From Bacteroidales bacterium (GTDB lineage Bacteria; Bacteroidota; Bacteroidia; Bacteroidales; Paludibacteraceae): 8,463 nt of DNA. The position numbers and the translations under genes are program-made. Shown in pieces: positions 1 to 5,698 of the stretch (positions within the stretch are counted from its first letter, which is position 1; the number at the start of each line of letters is the position of its first letter). Below the pieces are notes generated by a model. It was not told the origin of the DNA. It ran no database searches and was given only the letters and a program-made list of their open reading frames with translations. The stretch covers positions 1-8,463 of the forward strand of contig CAAFXN010000117.1 in the NCBI GenBank assembly GCA_900766775.1. Reading direction: 5' to 3'.

Positions 1-129
1 AATTAATGAATAATTACACGGCAATTATATGTTAAAATAGTATTTGCCCAATTGTAGAAAATATCTGTTCATAAAAAAGTTTTCGTGCATTTTGGTTATA
101 ATTTTTGTGCGTTTTCGTAGAAGACAATC
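1..129. other. AT-rich region upstream of mutS2
   Basis: This AT-rich intergenic stretch leads directly into the mutS2 ATG. I looked for the Bacteroidota -7 element TAnnTTTG. Only near matches with one extra spacer base occur (38-46 and 99-107), and neither has a clear -33 TTG at the usual distance. The mutS2 promoter is therefore not located with confidence. I see no RNA gene, and any upstream gene lies outside the window. Confidence 0.4.
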
Positions 130-2562
130 ATGAATCCTATTGAGCAAAAAATAGACTTCACCACCGTTCGCGATGAGCTTCGCCGCCGTTGCACTTCCCC
201 GCTCGGCAAAGAGCAGGTGGACGCGATGGCATTCTCCAGCGACCCCGCCGAAATCTCCCGCCTGCTCGATGAGACCGACGAGATGAAGCGTATTTTCGAA
301 GACGGCTCTCTCGACTTCCCCCGCGGCGAAATCCACGATATGCGCGAGCCCCTTGCCCGCATCCGTATCGAAGGGCTTTTCCTTGACGAAGCCGAACTCT
401 TTGACTTGAGCAAGACCATCGACTACGCGGCTCGTCTGCAAGCCTTCTTCGCTGCCCTCGACCCCGTGCGCTTCCCCTGCCTCTCCGCGCTCTCCATCGG
501 CAACGCCGCCGGCAACAGTCAAGGCATCCTCTTCGTCCTCCGCCTGATAGAGAGCGTGCTTGATAAGTACGGCCGTTTGGCGGACAATGCCAGCCCCGAA
601 CTGAGCCGCATCCGCCGCGAGATGGCGGCGGCGCAAGGCTCCGTCAGCCGCGCACTCCACCAGATTCTGCGGCAGGCGCAGGCAGAGGGCTTGCTCGACA
701 AAGACGCCGCCCCCACCATGCGCGAGGGCAGGCTCGTCATCCCTGTCCCCCCTGCCTACAAGCGCAAAATCGGCGGTATCGTCCACGATGAGTCTGCCAC
801 CGGCAAGACGGTTTTCATCGAACCTCAACAGGTGGTAGAAGCCAACAACCACATCCGCGAACTCGAGGGAGCTGAGCGCCGCGAGCGTATTCGCATCTTG
901 CAGGACATCACCACCCGCCTACGACCCTCCCTCCCTGACATCAAAGCCTCCGAGCAAGCCCTCGCCTATATCGACTTCCTCCGCGCCAAAGCCGAGTATG
1001 CCCGCGCTCTGCTCGCAGTCCGCCCTACGCTCCACAACGAGCCTATGCTCGACTGGCGGCAGGCGCGACACCCTATCCTCTACCTCAAATTCCGTCAGCA
1101 AGGCAAGACGCTTGTCCCCCTCTCCCTGCGCCTCAAAGAGAACCGCATGCTCATCATCAGCGGGCCTAACGCCGGTGGCAAATCCGTCTGCCTCAAGACC
1201 GTTGCCTTGCTCCAATACATGCTCCAGTGCGGCTTGCTGGTGCCCCTCGACGAAGGCAGCGAGATGGGCATCTTCCGCCATATCCTTGTGGACATCGGCG
1301 ACGAGCAGTCGATAGAAGACGACCTCTCCACCTATTCAGGGCACCTCCGCAACATGAAGGACTTCCTCCGCCATGCCGATGCGCGCACGCTGCTGCTGAT
1401 AGATGAGTTCGGCTCCGGCACCGAGCCCCTCATCGGCGGCGCCATCGCCGAAGCCATCCTCACTCAACTTGTCAGTCAAGGCGCTTTCGGCGTCATCACT
1501 ACCCACTACACTAACCTCAAGCACTTCGCCGAGCAGACGCCTGCCGTAGTCAACGGCGCCATGCTCTACGACCGCGGGCAGATGCGCCCTCTCTTCCAAC
1601 TCTCCATCGGGCAGGCAGGCAGCAGTTTCGCCGTGGAGATAGCGCGCAACATCGGGCTGCCGGAGACTATCATCGCCCATGCCACCGACCTCGTCGGCGA
1701 AGAGCATATCGACTACGACAAGCAACTGCAAGACATCGCCCGCGACAAGCGCTATTGGGAAAACAAGCGGCAGAACATCCGCCAGCGTGAGAAACATCTC
1801 GAGGAGCGCATTGCCTTCTACGAGCAGGAGATAGCAGGGCTCAAAGCGAAGAAGAAAGTGGTCATGGAAGAAGCAAAGCAGCAAGCCGCCGACCTCCTGC
1901 AAAAGAGCAATGCCACCATCGAGCGCACCATCCGCGAAATCAAAGAAGCCCAAGCCGACAAAGCCCGCACCCAACAAGCCCGCGCCCGCGTAGAGGCAAT
2001 GAAAGAGAAAGTAGGACTCTCCCCAACCCTCCCTACAAGGGAGGGAGGAAAAAAAGCACTCTCGACTACTGAAAATAATCCTACTCCCTCCCTCGGTAGG
2101 GAGGGTCGGGGAGAGTCCGTTTTTCGTGACTTCGCCGCCCTCCGCCATCTCACCCTCACCGACGAGAGCCCTCAAGGAGGTGCGGTCTCCAGGCCGCACC
2201 ATGGGGCAAAAGGAAATACCAAAGAAGTCAAGCAACCCTCAACGCTCAACCCTCAACGCTCAACTACCATCAACTACCAACTCAAGCGCAAAGCCGACTT
2301 CACCCCCTACCTTGACCTCCGCGGCATGCGCGTGGACGAGGCATTAGAGACCTTTATCCGCTTCATGGACGATGCCGTCATGGTCAATGCCAGCGAGGTA
2401 ACAGTCTTGCATGGTACGGGCACCGGCGCGCTCAAACAAATTGTCCGCGACTACCTCAACGGGCAGAATGCTCACCGCGCTAAATACCACCGCTCGCTCT
2501 TCACCTTCCGTGATGGCGACCCCGACAGAGGCGGCGCCGGCATCACGATAATCAATGTATGA
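130..2562 (+). CDS. mutS2: MutS2 ATPase/Smr endonuclease with repeat-filled linker
   Basis: The 810-residue protein belongs to the MutS2 (MutSB/RqcU) family: cytoplasmic ABC-type ATPases that, in studied bacteria, suppress recombination or split collided ribosomes rather than repair mismatches. The N-terminal half is the MutS2 core (for example NNHIRELEGAERRERIR). The ATPase has Walker A GPNAGGKS (345-352), an STYSGHL signature (400-406), Walker B LLLIDEFGSGTEP (about 421-433; D425, E426) and a switch histidine in THYTN (H459). A charged coiled coil follows (about 528-627). The Smr domain has LDLRG (728-732) and HGTGTG (761-766) and runs to the end. The odd part is residues about 629-717, between coil and Smr: it is built from a palindromic element, a second inverted repeat and a tandem repeat, and I cannot recognise the KOW-like segment often found there. 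The frame stays open, so the gene is probably functional. The ATG at 130 fits the conserved N-terminus. Confidence 0.96.
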   Translation: MNPIEQKIDFTTVRDELRRRCTSPLGKEQVDAMAFSSDPAEISRLLDETDEMKRIFEDGSLDFPRGEIHDMREPLARIRIEGLFLDEAELFDLSKTIDYAARLQAFFAALDPVRFPCLSALSIGNAAGNSQGILFVLRLIESVLDKYGRLADNASPELSRIRREMAAAQGSVSRALHQILRQAQAEGLLDKDAAPTMREGRLVIPVPPAYKRKIGGIVHDESATGKTVFIEPQQVVEANNHIRELEGAERRERIRILQDITTRLRPSLPDIKASEQALAYIDFLRAKAEYARALLAVRPTLHNEPMLDWRQARHPILYLKFRQQGKTLVPLSLRLKENRMLIISGPNAGGKSVCLKTVALLQYMLQCGLLVPLDEGSEMGIFRHILVDIGDEQSIEDDLSTYSGHLRNMKDFLRHADARTLLLIDEFGSGTEPLIGGAIAEAILTQLVSQGAFGVITTHYTNLKHFAEQTPAVVNGAMLYDRGQMRPLFQLSIGQAGSSFAVEIARNIGLPETIIAHATDLVGEEHIDYDKQLQDIARDKRYWENKRQNIRQREKHLEERIAFYEQEIAGLKAKKKVVMEEAKQQAADLLQKSNATIERTIREIKEAQADKARTQQARARVEAMKEKVGLSPTLPTREGGKKALSTTENNPTPSLGREGRGESVFRDFAALRHLTLTDESPQGGAVSRPHHGAKGNTKEVKQPSTLNPQRSTTINYQLKRKADFTPYLDLRGMRVDEALETFIRFMDDAVMVNASEVTVLHGTGTGALKQIVRDYLNGQNAHRAKYHRSLFTFRDGDPDRGGAGITIINV
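2014..2118. repeat. Palindromic repeat, family A, copy 1 (in mutS2)
   Basis: This 105-bp element has perfect 11-bp terminal inverted repeats, GGACTCTCCCC (2014-2024) and GGGGAGAGTCC (2108-2118). Each arm contains its own palindrome (CCCTCCC...GGGAGGG). The centre contains CGACTAC, as in copy 3. It adds exactly 35 codons to mutS2 and encodes a tail reading PSLGREGRGES. Two related copies lie in the phosphoesterase gene. It resembles a small non-autonomous (MITE-like) or REP-like repeat tolerated in coding sequence. Confidence 0.85.
2179..2200. repeat. Short inverted repeat in the mutS2 linker
   Basis: GGTGCGG (2179-2185) and CCGCACC (2194-2200) form a perfect 7-bp stem around an 8-nt loop, inside the unconserved mutS2 linker. 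It differs from the family A repeat 60 bp upstream, so it looks like a second, independent insertion in the same linker. Confidence 0.6.
2237..2264. repeat. 14-bp tandem repeat in the mutS2 linker
   Basis: Two perfect adjacent copies of CCTCAACGCTCAAC are followed by a degenerate CAACTACC-type repeat up to about 2281. It encodes the low-complexity stretch around STLNPQRSTTINYQL just before the Smr domain. Because the unit is not a multiple of three, a change in copy number would shift the frame and remove the Smr domain. Confidence 0.8.
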
Positions 2563-2570
2563 AGCCCCTC

Positions 2571-2630
2571 CCCCGCCCTCCCTGAAGCCACCCCACTGCG
2601 CGTTGCTTGTGGGGACCCCAGAAGGGAGGG
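2571..2630 (-). repeat. Repeat family B, intergenic copy
   Basis: This roughly 60-bp sequence lies between mutS2 and the outer-membrane gene. It starts with CCCTCCCTGAA, ends with GAAGGGAGGG and has the core CTGCGCGTTGCTTG. The reverse complement of 2707-2768 matches it closely along its whole length, so these are two copies of one dispersed element in opposite orientations. The strand assignment is arbitrary and only marks this copy as inverted relative to the coding copy. Confidence 0.8.
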
Positions 2631-2661
2631 AGAAGATAACCACCATTAGTTACCGCGCAAT

Positions 2662-3408
2662 ATGAAAACCAAACATTTCTTATTACTATCCTTCTTACTT
2701 TTCGCCCCCTCCCTTTTCGGGGCTCCCGCAAGCAACGCGCAGCGGGGTGATTTCAGGGAGGGTTGGGGTGGGTCCCCCTACTCCCTCGAGGTCTCCGCGG
2801 AGTATGCTTACAACCGCACTTACGCCCATTTCGCGAACATCAACCTCCGCGCGTTCATGCCCATCAACACGCATTTCGAGATACTGGCGAACATCCGCTT
2901 GTCGTCCGCCAATGTCTATACCGGCGCCTTGCTTGTTCGCCCGAAATTCCCGCTCCCTGTGGGCAACCTCTTCTTGGAGACGGACCTCTTCTACACCGCC
3001 TTTGCCCGCAACCGCGCCAACGATTTCTGCGCCGCCGTTGCCCTCGGCTACCGCATGGACTATGTCTCCGTGCGCATCGGTATGTTTGGGCGGGTGATGA
3101 ACGACTGGCAGACCGATTACCACTCCGAGGCGGCTTATGTCTGCGAGCCCTTCAACCTGCTCTACGAACTGAAAGTAGGTTGCCGCCCGAGCGACTGCCC
3201 GTGGAATATATGGGTGGCGGCATCGAACATCGATGACTTCCAGATGGAGCGCATGTGGCAGCCTATCTTCCGCCTCGGCGCACGCTACGACATCGACACC
3301 CACTGGCGCACCATCCTCGAGGGCGAGATCAAACCCACAGGCATTTTCCACCTCAATGCCACTCTCTACTCCGCCTACCTCCGAGCCGGCTTCGCATACC
3401 GTTTCTGA
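2662..3408 (+). CDS. Predicted outer-membrane beta-barrel protein
   Basis: This 248-residue protein starts with a signal peptide (MKTKHFLLLSFLLFAPSLFG, cleavage probably near A21-A23). The mature part has alternating aromatic and polar strands and ends in AGFAYRF, with the C-terminal phenylalanine typical of outer-membrane barrels assembled by the BAM machinery. I do not recognise a specific family or substrate. The mature N-terminus (about residues 16-37) is encoded by a family B repeat, including the tail REGWGGS that also occurs in the repeat inserts of the neighbouring genes, so this stretch is probably not ancestral barrel sequence. The phosphoesterase lipoprotein gene follows after 30 nt without a terminator, which suggests co-transcription and perhaps a shared cell-envelope role. 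A long ORF on the opposite strand is treated as a shadow. Confidence 0.8.
   Translation: MKTKHFLLLSFLLFAPSLFGAPASNAQRGDFREGWGGSPYSLEVSAEYAYNRTYAHFANINLRAFMPINTHFEILANIRLSSANVYTGALLVRPKFPLPVGNLFLETDLFYTAFARNRANDFCAAVALGYRMDYVSVRIGMFGRVMNDWQTDYHSEAAYVCEPFNLLYELKVGCRPSDCPWNIWVAASNIDDFQMERMWQPIFRLGARYDIDTHWRTILEGEIKPTGIFHLNATLYSAYLRAGFAYRF
2707..2768 (+). repeat. Repeat family B, coding copy in the outer-membrane gene
   Basis: CCCTCCCTTTTCGGGG at the left, the core CAAGCAACGCGCAG and CAGGGAGGG at the right match, on the opposite strand, the intergenic copy at 2571-2630. It is read in frame as the junction between signal peptide and barrel. The homology may continue a few bases into GTGGGTC, which also ends the family A copies in the phosphoesterase gene. 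Confidence 0.8.
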
Positions 3409-3438
3409 CCTACTGACCACTAACCACAAACAACAAAT

Positions 3439-4524
3439 ATGAGACTCAAAAAATTACCATACTTACCATTCAGAGCATGGGGGCTCTTAATTCTTAATTC
3501 TTCATTCTTAATTATATTTCCCTCCTGCAATCCTAACTACGACATGGCGGGGATGCTTAACGGCTCCAGCCCCGAGGTCAGCACCCGCTTTGAACAGTCG
3601 ATGGCGTACAACGACAGCGTGGGAATCCCTGCGGTGGTCGTCCCCTCGGCGGACTATCGCGTCTATGTCTGCACCGACTCGCATATCGACTCCGTGCCCA
3701 CCAACCTCACTACTTTCGTGCAGGCAGCCGCATCCGACACCCTCTGCCCGCTGGCTATCCACCTCGGCGACCTCGTCAACGCACAAGGGCACATCCCCTA
3801 CGCCGTCTCGCTATTAGAGGACTCCCTCCTACTCCCCCTACATAGGGGGAGAGTTAATAAATTACCCCCAACAACGAAAGGTAGTCTTTCCCCCTCCCTT
3901 TGTAGGGAGGGCTGGGGTGGGTCTTATCTCGCCATCACCCCGGGTAACCACGACTTGTATTTTAACCAGTGGGATGAGTGGCGCAGCTACTTCGGTACAT
4001 CGGTCTATTGGTTCTACACCATGCTCCCCGACAGCACTGTTCTCGACCGCTTCATCTGCCTCGACTCCGCCGAAGGAACCCTCGGCACCGCCCAACTGCA
4101 ATGGTTGCGAGAACTACTACAAGACCCCCTCCAACTCCCCCTACAAAGGGGGAGAGAAAGTGGATTACCTTCGACTACGGAAAGTAATCTTTCTCCCTCC
4201 CTTAGTAGGGAGGGGCGGGGTGGGTCTTCTTCTCTTTTCCGACACACCATCATCTTCACCCATACCCACTTCTTTAGGCGAGACCACTCCCAAGAGCATA
4301 CCTCGAACTACGCCATCGAGGAGACCTACGAACTGACCTCCCTGCTTGAGCAAGGGGGCGTGGATATGTATTGGTGCGGGCACGACCATAGCCGTGAAAT
4401 CACCGACTATGCAGGCTTCACATCTATCGTCGTCGATGCCATAGAAGACCATTATCCCCCTGCTTTCTATATGGTAGCCACCCTCTCCGACCAAATCAAC
4501 TACCGGTTCATCCAACTACCTTGA
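3439..4524 (+). CDS. Calcineurin-like metallophosphoesterase lipoprotein
   Basis: The 361-residue protein carries the calcineurin-like phosphoesterase motifs in order: CTDSH (D80, H82), HLGDLVN (D111), GNHD (N170, H171), FTHTHF (H275, H277) and CGHDH (H315, H317), which normally hold a two-metal centre. A hydrophobic N-terminus ending in FPSC gives a probable lipoprotein cysteine at C30, so it should sit in the periplasm, anchored to a membrane. Substrate unknown. Residues about 128-162 and 229-263 are encoded by two palindromic repeats. They fall between motifs (after GDLVN and after the central helix), so the catalytic residues survive. The signal-peptide core is encoded by a TTAATTC-type repeat. 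It probably shares a transcript with the outer-membrane gene upstream and is followed by a strong terminator. Confidence 0.9.
   Translation: MRLKKLPYLPFRAWGLLILNSSFLIIFPSCNPNYDMAGMLNGSSPEVSTRFEQSMAYNDSVGIPAVVVPSADYRVYVCTDSHIDSVPTNLTTFVQAAASDTLCPLAIHLGDLVNAQGHIPYAVSLLEDSLLLPLHRGRVNKLPPTTKGSLSPSLCREGWGGSYLAITPGNHDLYFNQWDEWRSYFGTSVYWFYTMLPDSTVLDRFICLDSAEGTLGTAQLQWLRELLQDPLQLPLQRGRESGLPSTTESNLSPSLSREGRGGSSSLFRHTIIFTHTHFFRRDHSQEHTSNYAIEETYELTSLLEQGGVDMYWCGHDHSREITDYAGFTSIVVDAIEDHYPPAFYMVATLSDQINYRFIQLP
3485..3514 (+). repeat. AT-rich short repeat encoding the signal-peptide core
   Basis: Degenerate tandem copies of a 7-bp unit (CTTAATT, with TTCATT variants) encode LLILNSSFLII, the hydrophobic core of the phosphoesterase lipoprotein signal. 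The AT content contrasts sharply with the GC-rich gene on either side, which suggests intergenic-type repeat sequence captured at the gene start. Confidence 0.55.
3820..3923. repeat. Palindromic repeat, family A, copy 2 (in phosphoesterase)
   Basis: This roughly 104-bp element is bounded by GAC and GTC. It has a left palindrome CTCCCCCTACATAGGGGGAG, a right arm CCCTCCCTTTGTAGGGAGGG and a partly eroded centre. It closely matches the copy at 4123-4226 and encodes the tail PSLCREGWGGS in the same frame as the other copies. It lies between the GDLVN and GNHD motifs. Confidence 0.85.
4123..4226. repeat. Palindromic repeat, family A, copy 3 (in phosphoesterase)
   Basis: This is the best preserved copy: left hairpin CTCCCCCTACAAAGGGGGAG, a central palindrome with GATTAC and GTAATC around CTTCGACTACGGAAA, and a right hairpin CCCTCCCTTAGTAGGGAGGG, with the outer ends GACCC and GGGTC. 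It encodes the tail PSLSREGRGGS. It lies between the LQWLRELLQ helix and the FTHTHF metal motif. Confidence 0.87.
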
Positions 4525-4547
4525 ACATAGCGAATAATAGCTATTTT

Positions 4548-4586
4548 CAGCCTAAGCAGTCTAACAATCGTTAGGCTGTTTTTTTT
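4548..4586 (+). terminator. Intrinsic terminator after the phosphoesterase gene
   Basis: An 8-bp stem (CAGCCTAA at 4548-4555, TTAGGCTG at 4571-4578) with a 15-nt loop is followed directly by eight T residues. It lies 24 nt after the phosphoesterase stop codon and separates this transcript from the strong promoter that follows. Confidence 0.85.
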
Positions 4587-4595
4587 GCATTTCCT

Positions 4596-4627
4596 CTTGC
4601 ATATATGAAAAAAAAGTTGTACCTTTG
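4596..4627 (+). promoter_or_regulatory. Bacteroidota-type promoter (TTG-N20-TAnnTTTG)
   Basis: CTTG at 4596-4599 matches the -33 element and TACCTTTG at 4620-4627 is a perfect -7 element (TAnnTTTG), separated by 20 nt, within the known 19-21 nt spacing of Bacteroidota housekeeping promoters. An A-run precedes the -7 box. Transcription should begin near 4632-4635, at the 5' edge of the structured RNA region. It is the best promoter match in the window. Confidence 0.85.
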
Positions 4628-4694
4628 CAGCGCGAACCCACAATGGGGGTCTGCGAGTGGCGGGGCAGTTGTACGCGCCGCCGCGAACAAATCA

Positions 4695-4763
4695 ATATCT
4701 ACGGATATATTTGAATACTGTTAAAACAATGCTTAAATAGTATTTGAATATATTCGTTGGTAT
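4695..4763 (+). repeat. Long inverted repeat, 27-bp RNA stem
   Basis: Positions 4701-4722 pair with 4736-4757 over 22 consecutive positions, four of them G-U. Beyond a single T-T mismatch (4700, 4758), 4695-4699 pairs with 4759-4763. The loop is about 13 nt. The left and right arms differ only at positions that keep G-U pairing, which argues for selection on the RNA fold rather than a chance DNA palindrome. Confidence 0.75.
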
Positions 4764-4984
4764 AAACTCGGTGGGCAAGCAGACATGTTGAAAAAGGCGT
4801 TTGTTGAAGCGCTGTTCTGATTCTTGAATCTCGCAAGTTCAATATATCATCTCAGAGCATACGCAACGATGAATGTCCTCGTGGTGTAAATTTCCGTATT
4901 CTTTCCTTGGGTAGAGTATACCCGTATAAGGTGGTTGAAAGTGCATATATTACACAATATCTGTGCTTGTGGTTATTTATATCG

Positions 4985-5075
4985 GCGTGGGCTTCGCGTT
5001 GTCGTTCTTAGATGATAGGCAATGCGAGAGCCTCAAGAGTGGGAACGACATCAAGAGAACTCCCACGCTTTTTTT
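4985..5075 (+). terminator. Three-tiered hairpin and T-run ending the structured RNA
   Basis: Nested stems GCGTGGG/CCCACGC (4985-4991, 5062-5068), GTCGTTC/GAACGAC (5001-5007, 5043-5049) and AGGC/GCCT (5017-5020, 5030-5033) are perfect and are separated by purine-rich internal loops. Seven T follow (5069-5075). The outer stem plus T-run should terminate transcription. The elaborate interior is much more than a terminator needs and suggests a protein- or ligand-binding fold. It ends 101 nt before the first cysteine-repeat gene. Confidence 0.75.
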
Positions 5076-5176
5076 ATATCTATGTCTCTCGTGTTGTCCT
5101 TTGTCTGGACGCACCCAATTTCTCCATTTTTTACCGCATAGCAGGAGTTCCTATGCAAATAAAAACTTTTGTTTTT

Positions 5177-5698
5177 ATGTCTAAGTCAGAAAAGGATGAG
5201 GAACTCCAATCTCGTCGCGAGTTTTTTCGACATTTTGTAGGCAAGACCTTGCCTATATTAGGTTCCCTATCAATGCCTTTTGCATTTGTGGGTAGAATAA
5301 TGGCAAGTCCAACAGGCTGCGATTATTTCGATTGTGAGGGGAGTTGTGTTGGTTCTTGTGCCGGTTCATGTTATCTCACATGTGCTGGTTCTGCCGATTC
5401 TGTACATAGTTGCAATGAATGTAATAATTCTTGTTCAAACACTTGTAAAGGAAAATGCTCAAGTTCATGTAAAGGTAGTTGCTCCGGTTGCTCAGGGACA
5501 TGTAAGGATACTTGCATGGGAAAATGTACAAGTTGTACCGGCAGTTGTAGCGGTGGATGTACATCAACATGCCTAGCTGGATGCAGTTCTTGTACAGGTT
5601 CATGTATAGGGGGATGCCATTGGTCATGCTTGAATACTTGTCATACAACATGTGTCGGATCATGTTACTATACTTGTATTGGATTGGCATATTATTAA
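5177..5698 (+). CDS. CXXX-repeat precursor peptide 1 (30 Cys, Tat-type leader)
   Basis: This 173-residue peptide matches what I recall as the Cys-Xaa-Xaa-Xaa repeat radical SAM target family. The leader has EELQSRREFFR (8-18), a strong twin-arginine motif, then a hydrophobic stretch (about 22-38) and a possible cleavage site after IMA (A43). The core (48-167) has 30 cysteines. Most are four residues apart, with S, T, G, N or K usually just before each Cys. There are four three-residue steps (79-82, 102-105, 117-120, 136-139), one five-residue step (48-53) and one ten-residue gap (69-79). I chose the ATG at 5177 because the resulting leader aligns with peptide 2. An in-frame ATG at 5153, five nt after AGGAG, would add eight residues. 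It probably carries cysteine-derived crosslinks made by the two downstream enzymes. A simple metal-binding Cys-rich protein is the alternative. Confidence 0.88.
   Translation: MSKSEKDEELQSRREFFRHFVGKTLPILGSLSMPFAFVGRIMASPTGCDYFDCEGSCVGSCAGSCYLTCAGSADSVHSCNECNNSCSNTCKGKCSSSCKGSCSGCSGTCKDTCMGKCTSCTGSCSGGCTSTCLAGCSSCTGSCIGGCHWSCLNTCHTTCVGSCYYTCIGLAYY

Larger units (their letters stand above)
4633..5075 (+). ncRNA. Candidate large structured RNA (sRNA or terminating leader)
   Basis: About 440 nt lie between a perfect promoter and an intrinsic terminator, with no convincing protein gene. Folding by eye gives: GTGGCGG with CCGCCGC (4657-4663/4678-4684, one G-U pair); a long hairpin at 4695-4763 (27 paired positions, several G-U pairs, one T-T mismatch); GCGTTT/AAGCGC with tetraloop GTTG (4797-4812); CCTTGGGTA with TACCC...AAGG and a 4-nt bulge (4905-4931); and the three-tiered terminal hairpin (4985-5068). 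It could be a free small RNA or the 5' leader of the cysteine-peptide operon, with readthrough at 5069-5075 controlling expression. I looked for tmRNA, RNase P, SRP and 6S hallmarks and cannot assign a family. The exact 5' end is inferred from the promoter. Confidence 0.65.

Noticed and set aside
25..852. Long minus-strand frame opposite the mutS2 N-terminus (and similar ones at 1336-2235, 2695-3429, 7542-8132)
   Set aside because: These are antisense shadows in GC-rich genes. The + strand proteins have clear family motifs, and the antisense products have none.
2014..2118. Insertion sequence with transposase
   Set aside because: The repeats are only about 60-105 bp and contain no transposase. 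At most they are non-autonomous elements.
4869..4889. Tiny ORF (MNVLVV and stop) in the middle of the structured RNA, considered as a leader peptide
   Set aside because: Six codons with no ribosome-binding context, and no run of one amino acid to suggest attenuation. A chance ORF is as likely.
4633..5075. tmRNA, RNase P, SRP or 6S RNA
   Set aside because: No tag-peptide frame, no RNase P core sequences, no SRP tetraloop domain and no single long 6S-type bubble hairpin that I could recognise by eye. A covariance search would settle it.
4963..5184. 73-codon open frame starting MLVVIYIGVGF
   Set aside because: It runs through the stems of the structured RNA, across the terminator T-run and into the start of peptide 1. 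The composition is not protein-like and it reads the terminator as coding sequence.
5334..5576. Val/His-rich frame overlapping peptide 1
   Set aside because: It is an out-of-frame reading of the Cys codon repeats (TGT/TGC), which produces a periodic but meaningless sequence.
5332..5680. CRISPR or DNA tandem array in the cysteine-repeat region
   Set aside because: The periodicity is 12 nt at codon level with variable bases in between. There are no identical repeats with unique spacers of CRISPR size.
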